Part shown: one piece after another, positions 55,396 to 63,099 of the stretch
Position numbering within the stretch: the first letter of the stretch is position 1
Layout: each line of letters opens with the position of its first letter
Assembly (NCBI GenBank): GCA_031119475.1
Contig: JAVHXV010000011.1
Span: forward strand, 1 to 64,000
Reading direction: 5' to 3'
Source: Pedobacter sp.
GTDB taxonomy: Bacteria; Bacteroidota; Bacteroidia; Sphingobacteriales; Sphingobacteriaceae
Length of the DNA stretch: 64,000 bases
Notes under the pieces: model-generated
Databases searched by the model: none
Told to the model about the DNA's origin: nothing
What the model saw: the letters and a program-made list of their open reading frames with translations, nothing else
Made by a program: the position numbers and the translations under genes

Positions 55396-56478
55396 ACTCA
55401 ATGCCGCGATGCCCAACTTTGAGGCGAGCTCGTTGAGGTCATTGACCACAACATCGATAATCGGAATCCCTGCTTTTTTGCGTTCCTGCTCAAAGGTATA
55501 TTCTGGTTCGCCCGGAATAATGACCTGATGTTTTGGATCTACAGTTTTGGCAGATTTGAACCTGGAAATCCAATTGTCGAGATGGTCCTTAAAATCTTGG
55601 ACCGGTCGGAACCCATCCACGCGCATGGCTCCTAAAAAATGTCCAATGCCATCGCCAACCGGATCATTTGGTGGCTCTAAAAATGAAACAAATGGAGGGA
55701 CCCAAGGCCCATAGTTTGCACCAGAAAGTACAGCTGATAGAATATCAACAGTGGCACCAAGTCCATAGCCTTTGTGACTGCCATGGTCTTTGTCGCTGCC
55801 CAATGGAAGGAGCGACCCCCCTTGTTTCAATTCATTTGGATTGGTAGCCTGATTTCCATTGGCGTCCTGTACCCACCCTTCAGGAATAGATTTGTTCGCC
55901 CTTTGTGCAATTTCCAACTTGCCATTGGCAGCGGCTGCGGTAGCCATATCAACCACTAATGGCGGGTATTTTCCGGCAGGGAAAGCATAGCACATGGGAT
56001 TGGTGCCCAACAAGCGTTCGTTGGCATAAGTAGGCGCAACCAGTGGACTGGCATTGGTCATGCTGATGCCGATCATTTCTTTTTCTACGGCAAGCAAGGC
56101 ATGGTATCCCGCGATGCCGAAATGGTTAGAGTTTTTTACGGATACCCAGCCGCTCCCATATTTTTCTGCTTTTGAAATGGCCACTTGCATGGCAAAAGGG
56201 GCAACTACTAAACCCAGGCCGGCATCACCATCGATTGTGGCGGTGGTAGGTGTTTGGTGTACGATCCGGATGTCCGGCGTAGCATTGATGCGTTGTTTCT
56301 CCCATAAACGCACATATCCGCTCAATCTCGCCACACCATGAGAGTCTATCCCGCGCAGGTCTGATCTGATCAATACATCTGTAGCCAAGGCCGCATGCTC
56401 ATCATTACAGCCTATTTTTTTAAAAACAGCTTGTGTGAAATTTCTGAGGGTCGTTTCTTGGAAGGTAATGAAGTTCAT
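55387..56478 (-). CDS. Ldh-family NAD(P)-dependent oxidoreductase (malate/L-lactate/ureidoglycolate type)
   Basis: A 363-residue dehydrogenase of the malate/L-lactate dehydrogenase 2 family: RSDLRGIDSHGVARL (about 47-61) with the catalytic His, VSVKNSNHFGIAGYHA, MTNASPLVAPTYANERLLGTNP (read in parts), DKDHGSHKGYGL. Cytoplasmic. The substrate cannot be assigned from sequence. Upstream region is a heptamer array, so the promoter is within or next to the array. Confidence 0.92.
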   Translation of the reverse strand: MNFITFQETTLRNFTQAVFKKIGCNDEHAALATDVLIRSDLRGIDSHGVARLSGYVRLWEKQRINATPDIRIVHQTPTTATIDGDAGLGLVVAPFAMQVAISKAEKYGSGWVSVKNSNHFGIAGYHALLAVEKEMIGISMTNASPLVAPTYANERLLGTNPMCYAFPAGKYPPLVVDMATAAAANGKLEIAQRANKSIPEGWVQDANGNQATNPNELKQGGSLLPLGSDKDHGSHKGYGLGATVDILSAVLSGANYGPWVPPFVSFLEPPNDPVGDGIGHFLGAMRVDGFRPVQDFKDHLDNWISRFKSAKTVDPKHQVIIPGEPEYTFEQERKKAGIPIIDVVVNDLNELASKLGIAALSIP

Positions 56479-56757
56479 GTTTTTGTGGTTCGAGTATCAG
56501 GTATCAGGTTCTAGTATCAGGTATCAAGTATCTAGTATCTAGTATCAGGTATCAAGTATCAGGTATCGAATATCGAGTGTCAAGTATCGAGTATCAGGTT
56601 CGAGATTGGTGCTAAAGTTGTTATAATAATCTTCTCCATCAAATTTAAGCATTTACCTTTCGCTTTCCGCTCGGCGCCTAACGCTTTCCGCCTTCCTATC
56701 AGCTCCTTCCGACTTCCGCTCAGCGCGTAACGCTCAGCGCGTAACGCTTAACGCTCT
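56479..56757. repeat. Large heptamer arrays between Ldh gene and bshC
   Basis: From 56486 to 56605, about sixteen units GTATCAG, GTATCAA, GTATCTA, GTATCGA in almost unbroken 7-base register. From about 56655 to 56757 units CGCTTTC, CGCTCGG, CGCCTAA, CGCGTAA, CGCTCAG, CGCTTAA also in register, reaching the bshC stop codon. Confidence 0.9.
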
Positions 56758-58345
56758 AATTCGGTAAGATCACGGTAAAATCTCCGCCCAATGGCTGAAA
56801 ATTTTCAATCAGTGTAGACAGGAAATCTTCACCGTAGTTAACATACATTGGTGCGATATTGAGTACGCGCTCTTGTAGAATACCAGTTGGAAAAAGTCGA
56901 TTTTTAACATTCTCGATTTGTTTTAAGGAAGTTTCATGTTTTCTTTTTTCTGCCCTAAAAATTTTCTTCTCCATATTTTCAATTAGATGATCTGCTTTGG
57001 CGCGCAAAGATTCGCTGGCCTTGCCCAACGTTTTGTCAATCCGTACTGCGTTTTTCTTGATCTTTTCAAGCGCAGTATGTATGGACTGTCTTTCTTCGGC
57101 CAGGTTGAGGTGATGTGTAGTGTGCTGTTCCACCCATCTTTTCTGGAGTTCTGCGACTGGCAAAAAAGCATCTTCGAGGCTAAACCCGAGTTTGAAGAGG
57201 TTTTCAATGCTTCTTTTATCAATAACCAATGCCGAATTTCTGAGCAGCAACACTGGAAAATCGATTTCATAGTGATCAAAAATTCCTTTGAGCTGCAACC
57301 AATAAGAAATTTCTGCGCCACCGCCGATATAGGCAATATTTGGCAAAATTACTTCTTGGTAAAGTGGGCGCATGATCACATTCGGACTAAACCTTTCTGG
57401 GTGATTTTTAATCGTTTCCAGCAGTTCTTCTTTTGTAAAACTGATATCAGTATGGTTGACCAGAAATTTCCCGTCCTTTTCAATGATCCGTTCGCGCAAG
57501 TTATCGATCAGGTAGAAAAAATTGATTTCCCGGCCATTGACCTGGATCTTGTAGTCCAGCTCCGAGAGTTCGGCATTTGTTTTTTCTGTGAGGTGTGCGC
57601 TATGCTGGGCGGTAATGTCTGCGGCAATAATCGAGCTGAACTTTTTTTTCAGCTTGGGATCGTCAGCGTTCATGATAACCAGTCCATAATGTTCAAAGAG
57701 GCTATTGACCAGTACCCGGGTGGCATCGGCCAGATTATCGTTGTTCAGATAGGCATTTTCGACCAATTTGGCCAATTTCTTTCCATTTTTGCTAATGCCC
57801 AAGTAACCCTTGTAGGCCATTACCGCTGCGGATACAGTTTTAGTGCTCAATCTGCCTGTCGCTCCGTTGGTTTGTTGGATCCAACTGATGTTCTTTTCTT
57901 CGACACTGATGTGGTTGATTTCCTCAAAATCATGGTCTTCAGTGGCCATCCAATAAACAGGAACAAAATTCTTGTCTGGATAGGCAATCTTCAATTCTAA
58001 AGCAAGCGTGATAGTGGTTACAATTTTATAGATAAAGTACAATGGCCCTGTGAAAAGGTTGAGCTGATGGCCAGTGGTAACCGTAAAAGTATTTGGGTCG
58101 GCCAATAGCTTAATGTTGTGCGCAACGGACTTATTGGTGTTGATCTGGCTATATTGCTGCAACAGTACTTCAACGAGCTCGTTGCGGTCGCCTTTAAAAT
58201 TTCTTGAATCGATTGCTTTTTTTAGCCCGTCCATATCTGGACGAAAACTATAGAATGGCTTTAGGCTAGCAGCATCGTCTACATAATCCAGTACCAGTTT
58301 TGAAAACGAATGCGTATCCTGATAAGAAATATATTTTGCCTTCAT
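56756..58345 (-). CDS. bshC: Putative cysteine ligase of bacillithiol synthesis
   Basis: A 529-residue protein. It would add cysteine to glucosaminyl-malate to give bacillithiol. Visible: TVTTGHQLNLFTGPLYFIYKI (about 95-115, read in parts), VYWMATEDHDFEEINH (nucleotide/catalytic region), the coiled coil near the C-terminus and PLGGDFTVILPN at the end. The start is the ATG at 58345; the ORF start at 58381 adds 12 residues before it that are not family-like. bshA and bshB are not in the window. Confidence 0.95.
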   Translation of the reverse strand: MKAKYISYQDTHSFSKLVLDYVDDAASLKPFYSFRPDMDGLKKAIDSRNFKGDRNELVEVLLQQYSQINTNKSVAHNIKLLADPNTFTVTTGHQLNLFTGPLYFIYKIVTTITLALELKIAYPDKNFVPVYWMATEDHDFEEINHISVEEKNISWIQQTNGATGRLSTKTVSAAVMAYKGYLGISKNGKKLAKLVENAYLNNDNLADATRVLVNSLFEHYGLVIMNADDPKLKKKFSSIIAADITAQHSAHLTEKTNAELSELDYKIQVNGREINFFYLIDNLRERIIEKDGKFLVNHTDISFTKEELLETIKNHPERFSPNVIMRPLYQEVILPNIAYIGGGAEISYWLQLKGIFDHYEIDFPVLLLRNSALVIDKRSIENLFKLGFSLEDAFLPVAELQKRWVEQHTTHHLNLAEERQSIHTALEKIKKNAVRIDKTLGKASESLRAKADHLIENMEKKIFRAEKRKHETSLKQIENVKNRLFPTGILQERVLNIAPMYVNYGEDFLSTLIENFQPLGGDFTVILPN

Positions 58346-58411
58346 GTTATATTTAGCTTGGAACTTTAAGGCAAATTGCACAATAAAGTTGTCAAAGCTA
58401 ACCTAGATTTT

Positions 58412-59752
58412 TTATTTTACAATATGACCATAAAGATCAAAATCTTCTGCACGGTCTATTTTAACTTGGGTAAAACTGCCCACTGCCGCATAACCGGTAT
58501 GGGCATCGATCAGTACCTCGTTATCTACTTCGGGCGAGTCGAATTCTGTCCTGCCAATAAAAAAATCGCCTTCTTTCCTGTCGATCAATACTTTAAAGGT
58601 CTGTCCAACTTTGGTCTGGTTAATGTCGAATGAAATGCCTTGTTGCAGTTCCATGATGGCATCGACACGGGCTTGCTTGATTTCTTCGGGCACATCATCG
58701 ATGAGCTGATGGGCATGAGTCTTCTCTTCATGCGAGTAGGTAAAGCAGCCCAACCGATCGAATTTGGTTTCTTCGACCCAATTGTACATCTCTTCAAAAT
58801 CCTGTTCTGTTTCGCCCGGATAGCCACAGATCAGGGTGGTCCGCATCGCAATATTAGGCACTTTTGCCCTGATTTCATTCACGATATCGGTTGTTTTTTG
58901 CTTTGTAATGCCACGTCGCATTGATTTGAGCATGCGATCGGTGATATGCTGCAAAGGCATGTCCAGGTATTTGCAGATATTTTCGCGCTCGTTCATGGCA
59001 TCGAGGATTTCCATCGGGAAACCAGAAGGGTAGGCATATTGCAGCCTGATCCATTCGATCCCATTAACGTCCGATAACCTGCGCAAAAGCTCATCCAGGT
59101 TCCTTTTTCCATAGCGGTCAAGTCCATAATAGGTGAGGTCTTGTGCAATCAGGATCAGCTCCCTGGTGCCGTTCGCCGCAAGTACTTTGGCTTCGTTCAC
59201 CAATTCTTCCATGTCGCGCGAAACATGTTTGCCACGCATGAGCGGAATGGCGCAAAATGAGCATGGGCGGTTACAGCCTTCTGCAATCTTAAAATAGGCA
59301 AAGTGCGAAGGGGTCGTCAGCAAGCGCTCACCGATCAATTCATGTTTATAGTTTGCGCCAAGGGTATGTAAGATATTGTGGAGGTCATTTGTCCCGAAAT
59401 AGGCATCCACATTGGTGATCTCGGATTCAAGTTCTGGTTTATAACGTTCAGAAAGACAGCCTGTAACAATCACCTTTCCTATTTTTCCTTCATCTTTGAG
59501 CTGGCTATATTGTAAGATGGTATCGATTGATTCCTGTTTGGCGTTATCGATGAACCCACAGGTATTGATCACCACGATGTCGTTTTTGCCCACACTTTCT
59601 GCCTCGTGTTCTACCGACAAATTATTGCCGCGCAATTGCCCCATCAATACTTCAGAGTCATAGGTGTTTTTGGAACAGCCGAGTGTAATGACGTTGATTT
59701 TGGGCTGAATAATAGAGTTGGACGCCAATGGCGGAGCTATCTTCGTTTTCAT
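58412..59752 (-). CDS. rimO: Ribosomal protein S12 methylthiotransferase
   Basis: A 446-residue radical SAM enzyme that methylthiolates Asp of ribosomal protein S12. The N-terminal MTTase domain has TLGCSKNTYDSE with Cys26 as first auxiliary-cluster ligand; the radical SAM triad is CNRPCSFC (CxxxCxxC); the C-terminal TRAM domain is at about 380-443. The MGQL and GCSKN context favours RimO over MiaB. Near ftsY and the small ribosomal genes, as in other Bacteroidota. Confidence 0.96.
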   Translation of the reverse strand: MKTKIAPPLASNSIIQPKINVITLGCSKNTYDSEVLMGQLRGNNLSVEHEAESVGKNDIVVINTCGFIDNAKQESIDTILQYSQLKDEGKIGKVIVTGCLSERYKPELESEITNVDAYFGTNDLHNILHTLGANYKHELIGERLLTTPSHFAYFKIAEGCNRPCSFCAIPLMRGKHVSRDMEELVNEAKVLAANGTRELILIAQDLTYYGLDRYGKRNLDELLRRLSDVNGIEWIRLQYAYPSGFPMEILDAMNERENICKYLDMPLQHITDRMLKSMRRGITKQKTTDIVNEIRAKVPNIAMRTTLICGYPGETEQDFEEMYNWVEETKFDRLGCFTYSHEEKTHAHQLIDDVPEEIKQARVDAIMELQQGISFDINQTKVGQTFKVLIDRKEGDFFIGRTEFDSPEVDNEVLIDAHTGYAAVGSFTQVKIDRAEDFDLYGHIVK

Positions 59753-59782
59753 GTAATGGTTGATTTCACAGATTAAAAGTGA

Positions 59783-60151
59783 TTACACCGATAATCTCTT
59801 TATTTCGCAGCTTGAATTGCCAAAGTTAATCAATAATCCAGTCTTTATGCGGCTTGCTTTTAAGTAAGATATAAGTTGACTTTGAAATAACTTAGGTTGA
59901 TATCCAACAATCGATTTTAATTCTACAATGACTTTATTTTCAATAAAAAGATCGCATCTAAATTTACCCACTACGACATTTTCAAAAATAACATCAAATT
60001 GTTTTTCAACTTGGAAAGACAAGCCAGCTTGTTGTAGTTTTATCGCTAATGCATTCGCATAAATCTTCTCTAAAAAAACAGGTCCTAGATGATTATGTAC
60101 TTCGTAGCAACATCCAATAATCAGTTGTGTTAATTTGTCTTTTATTTCCAT
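59783..60151 (-). CDS. GxxExxY protein (PD-(D/E)XK nuclease-like)
   Basis: A 122-residue protein with VHNHLGPVFLEKIYANAL, the Gly/Glu/Tyr signature of the family, and DLFIENKVIVELKS, the D...ExK pattern of PD-(D/E)XK enzymes. A biochemical role is not established. It interrupts the rimO - ftsY order, has AT-rich codons and may be a later arrival. Confidence 0.88.
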   Translation of the reverse strand: MEIKDKLTQLIIGCCYEVHNHLGPVFLEKIYANALAIKLQQAGLSFQVEKQFDVIFENVVVGKFRCDLFIENKVIVELKSIVGYQPKLFQSQLISYLKASRIKTGLLINFGNSSCEIKRLSV

Positions 60152-60303
60152 TTGAACAATCTACATAAGTAAATTGTAGGAATGAATTAATTTTAACAGA
60201 CAAATAAAGAGAAGATAATCTATTAATCTTCAATATTTATTTTTAACTATTTTTAAATCTGTGTAATCGATTTGTATCGGTGTAATCAATCGCCTAGCGT
60301 TAA

Positions 60304-61266
60304 TTAATCGAACAGCCCGTTTACAAAATCCTTCTTATCAAACAGCTGCAGGTCATCCATTTTTTCACCTACACCAATGTACTTTACCGGAATTTTGAAT
60401 TGATCGGAAATGCCAATCACTACTCCACCTTTTGCGGTTCCATCCAGCTTTGTAATGGCGAGTGCATTTACATCTGTAGCTTCTGTAAATTGTTTGCATT
60501 GTTCAAATGCATTTTGTCCTGTAGAGCCATCGAGCACGAGCAAAATTTCATGTGGTGCATTGGGAACAACTTTTTGCATTACATTTTTGATCTTGCCCAA
60601 TTCGTTCATCAGGCCGACTTTATTGTGCAAACGGCCAGCGGTATCGATGATCACGACATCTTCTTTATTGGCAACTGCAGATTGAAGCGTATCAAAGGCA
60701 ACAGATGCAGGATCAGAGCCCATGGCCTGTGCCACTACGCGCACTCCGACCCGCTCTCCCCAAAGTTTGATCTGTTCTACCGCAGCTGCGCGGAAGGTAT
60801 CGGCTGCGCCAAGTACTACATTGAGGTTTTCTGCCCTTAATTTATGTGCAAGTTTGCCGATGGTTGTTGTCTTTCCAACGCCATTAACGCCCACCACCAT
60901 GATCACGTATGGATTATGGTCGCCATATTCGAAATTCCTGAAATCGTTGCTGTTGTTTTCGGCCAGCAGGAGCTGGATTTCATCACGGAGCAGGTGGTTA
61001 AGCTCGGAGGTAGAAAGGTATTTGTCTTTCGCTACACGGGCCTGTATGCGGTCTATGATCTTCAAGGTGGTCGTTACCCCGACATCAGAAGTAACCAGTA
61101 CTTCTTCAAGGTTGTCCAATACATCATCATCTACGGTCGATTTACCGGCGACCGCTTTGGTGATCTTGCTCAAAAAACCTTCCTTAGTTTTTTCCAGGCC
61201 TTTTTCTAAGGCTTCCTGTGCTGCTGGAGCAGTTTCTTTTTTCTTGAAAAAATCGAATAAACCCAT
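60304..61266 (-). CDS. ftsY: Signal-recognition-particle receptor FtsY
   Basis: A 320-residue SRP receptor GTPase at the inner membrane. A short acidic N-terminus, the N domain to about 105, then G1 GVNGVGKTTT (126-135), DTFRAAAVEQ, DTAGR, TKLDGTAKGG. The A domain is short, as usual outside Gammaproteobacteria. Follows the rpmB - rpmG - DUF4295 cluster, separated from it by a terminator. Confidence 0.97.
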   Translation of the reverse strand: MGLFDFFKKKETAPAAQEALEKGLEKTKEGFLSKITKAVAGKSTVDDDVLDNLEEVLVTSDVGVTTTLKIIDRIQARVAKDKYLSTSELNHLLRDEIQLLLAENNSNDFRNFEYGDHNPYVIMVVGVNGVGKTTTIGKLAHKLRAENLNVVLGAADTFRAAAVEQIKLWGERVGVRVVAQAMGSDPASVAFDTLQSAVANKEDVVIIDTAGRLHNKVGLMNELGKIKNVMQKVVPNAPHEILLVLDGSTGQNAFEQCKQFTEATDVNALAITKLDGTAKGGVVIGISDQFKIPVKYIGVGEKMDDLQLFDKKDFVNGLFD

Positions 61267-61282
61267 AGGTGGAGATTAAAAT

Positions 61283-61318
61283 AAAAAAGCCCTTCCGTAG
61301 ATTACGAAATGGCTTTTA
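61283..61318 (-). terminator. Terminator of the rpmB-rpmG-DUF4295 operon
   Basis: On the minus strand AAAAGCCATTTCGTA pairs imperfectly with TACGGAAGGGCTTTT, followed by TTA. It lies between DUF4295 and ftsY. Confidence 0.75.
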
Positions 61319-61336
61319 TGCGAGTTGTGATGGGAA

Positions 61337-61495
61337 TTACTTGCCTCCAGCAAGCGCATCTTTCACGTGATCGTTGTGAACAATGATTTCTTTGAATGAA
61401 TATGCACCAGTTTTAGGTGATTTTGTCATTGTAATCACTTTCGAGTATTCTTTACCTGTACCCGTTTTTAGGGTCGCAACTACTTTCTTAGCCAT
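61337..61495 (-). CDS. DUF4295 ribosome-associated small protein
   Basis: A 52-residue basic protein (MAKKVVATLKTGTGKEYSKV at the front, GAYSFKEIIVHNDHVKDALA at the back). The size, charge and position straight behind rpmG identify the DUF4295 family of Bacteroidota. It is too short for usual ORF cutoffs. It is probably a ribosomal or ribosome-associated component. Confidence 0.9.
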   Translation of the reverse strand: MAKKVVATLKTGTGKEYSKVITMTKSPKTGAYSFKEIIVHNDHVKDALAGGK

Positions 61496-61516
61496 GTCTT
61501 TTTAAATTAATGAGGT

Positions 61517-61557
61517 CATCAGGAATTAGCTAATTCACAGATTAGCCAATTAGCTAA
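61517..61557. repeat. Short degenerate array ATTAGCTA
   Basis: Overlapping ATTAGCT, AATTCAC, AGATTAG, CCAATTAG words between rpmG and DUF4295. It contains inverted TTAGCTAA elements. Weak register. Confidence 0.35.
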
Positions 61558-61740
61558 TTATTTAATCTCTTTGTGTACGGTTACTTTTCTCAATACTGGG
61601 TTGAATTTTTTCAATTCCAAACGCTCAGTCGTGTTTTTACGGTTTTTGGTAGAAATGTACCTAGACATACCAGGCATACCGCTCGTTTTGTGCTCAGTGC
61701 ACTCTAAAATAACCTGTACTCTGTTACCTTTTTTTGCCAT
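61558..61740 (-). CDS. rpmG: 50S ribosomal protein L33
   Basis: A 60-residue ribosomal protein: start [36 protein letters not shown]. This version lacks the two-pair zinc cysteines (only one Cys, in ECTEH), as in zinc-independent forms. Between rpmB and DUF4295. Confidence 0.97.
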   Translation of the reverse strand: MAKKGNRVQVILECTEHKTSGMPGMSRYISTKNRKNTTERLELKKFNPVLRKVTVHKEIK

Positions 61741-61776
61741 TTTATTAATTTTCTATGCCTGTGCAGGCATTGTTAT

Positions 61777-62010
61777 TTACAAATATCCTTTTTTCATGAA
61801 GCGGTTGATCGCCTCAGAAATACCAATTTTATTAATGGTTTTGATCGCTGAAGTAGACACTTTAAGTGTTATCCAACGGTCTTCTTCAGGAATATAAAAT
61901 TTCTGAAGTTGTAGGTTAGGGTAAAATTTGCGCTTGGTTTTAACGTTCGAGTGAGAAACGTTATATCCAGACATCGCCATTTTTCCTGTTAAATCACAAA
62001 CTCTTGACAT
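61777..62010 (-). CDS. rpmB: 50S ribosomal protein L28
   Basis: A 77-residue ribosomal protein: RVCDLTGK at the start, [20 protein letters not shown], ending [13 protein letters not shown]. First gene of the rpmB - rpmG - DUF4295 operon; 36 bp to rpmG. Confidence 0.97.
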   Translation of the reverse strand: MSRVCDLTGKMAMSGYNVSHSNVKTKRKFYPNLQLQKFYIPEEDRWITLKVSTSAIKTINKIGISEAINRFMKKGYL

Positions 62011-62270
62011 GACCTTAATTTATTATGTTGATTATTCGTCGCTTAATTTTTTTAAGAGTTTGCAAATATCTGAATAATTTTTGAGATCGACAAGTGGGTG
62101 GGGAATTATTTTCAGATTTTTTAACATGCTGCCATCCCTTTCTCTCGCTCATCAAACCACTGCTGTTTTTCTGGAATGAATGCCGGTGGCCTTGCCAATT
62201 AGATAAGCAATAATTTACGGTTCCTGGTCTTCGCAATTTGCCCATTGATCGTAGCGCAGAACTGCATATA

Positions 62271-62349
62271 TAGCCCCGATTGGAGCAGAAAGCCTTTTGC
62301 GCAGCGAAAGCTCGAAGCGAAAGCGGGACAGCCATTGATCGAAGCCACT
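62271..62349 (+). repeat. Dispersed 79-bp element, copy 1
   Basis: Begins TAGCCCCGATTG and includes CCTTTTGCGCAGCGAAAGC and AAAGCGGGAC. It matches copy 2 over all 79 bases with roughly ten differences and no gap. I recall similar TAGCCCCGAT...GCGGGA extragenic elements from many Flavobacterium and Pedobacter genomes. Confidence 0.8.
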
Positions 62350-62563
62350 GTCCCTGCACTTACAACCAATGATAGGTTATTTGCAATGGCGACAGTTTAC
62401 TGGAAAAGGCACGTCAGTGGTCAATGGCCATTTAGTCCCGCTCTGCGTTCCAATCTTGCGGGGTGAAACCTGTAAGGGAAATGTATGTTCCCGCAAGGAT
62501 TTCCACTGCGATCGGGTTTATGAACAAAAGGCAGTGGCTTTTCCTGCACAGGCCCATCTGGAA

Positions 62564-62642
62564 TAGCCCCGATTGTAGCGGAAAGCCTTTTGCGCAGCGA
62601 AAGCTTGAAGCCAAAGCGGGACTGTCATTCATCGGGGCCACT
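62564..62642 (+). repeat. Dispersed 79-bp element, copy 2
   Basis: Same orientation as copy 1, 293 bases further. The internal GCGCAGCGAAAGC core is identical. The similarity ends at GCCACT in both. Confidence 0.8.
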
Positions 62643-62662
62643 CCAAACCTTGCCAACATTTT

Positions 62663-62770
62663 AGTTTGCAGTTCGCAGTTGCCAGTTCCAATCTCTAGTC
62701 CCTGCAGTCACGCTAGTGTACTGCAGAACAGTTAACCAATTAACCAGTTAACCAGTTAACCAATTCAACC
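62663..62770. repeat. Heptamer array GTTTGCA / GTTCGCA, then octamer CCAGTTAA
   Basis: GTTTGCA, GTTCGCA, GTTGCCA, GTTCCAA in register, and from about 62728 CCAATTAA / CCAGTTAA octamers as at 6310-6420 and 45960-46030. Confidence 0.65.
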
Positions 62771-63062
62771 CAAGTGTTCGGAGGAATCGGGATTTCTTCG
62801 GGATTTGGTCGGTAAAACTGCGTTTTTACGAAGCTTATCCGAACAACACCCGAACCCAACCCGAACAGAATGCCCATTGAGCTCATCATTGTTGCCATTC
62901 CACTAAGCTCCAGGTCCACGCCTGTCAGCTTTATCCTTCAAAGCATGTAGTGGTCAGCACAAAATGTGGTGATTATGAAAACGGTAACGTAAACGATTGT
63001 TAAATAGATAGATATTTAGCTTATTAATTGACATTTTAATTATGATTAAATCGAAGTTCTCT

Positions 63063-63070
63063 TATATTTG
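63063..63070 (+). promoter_or_regulatory. Candidate -7 box of acs
   Basis: TATATTTG matches TAnnTTTG exactly, 29 bases before the ATG. A TTG at 63029-63031 is too far upstream to be the usual -33 element. Confidence 0.5.
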
Positions 63071-63099
63071 AAAAATCATACCAAATACACCAAACTAAA

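Larger units (their letters stand above)
62011..63099. other. Large gene-free gap with dispersed repeats
   Basis: These 1089 bases separate rpmB from acs. They contain two copies of a 79-base element, a possible inverted partial copy near 62432-62462, heptamer words at 62663-62765 and the acs promoter box. The ORFs seen here span the repeats and show no protein-like features. Confidence 0.7.

Noticed and set aside
56987..58000. 337-residue plus-strand ORF
   Set aside because: Lies antisense to bshC, which has family motifs throughout; the ORF has no recognisable features.
62015..62735. Several ORFs of 65-114 residues in the rpmB-acs gap
   Set aside because: They cross the two copies of the 79-base element on both strands; no protein-like pattern or promoter.
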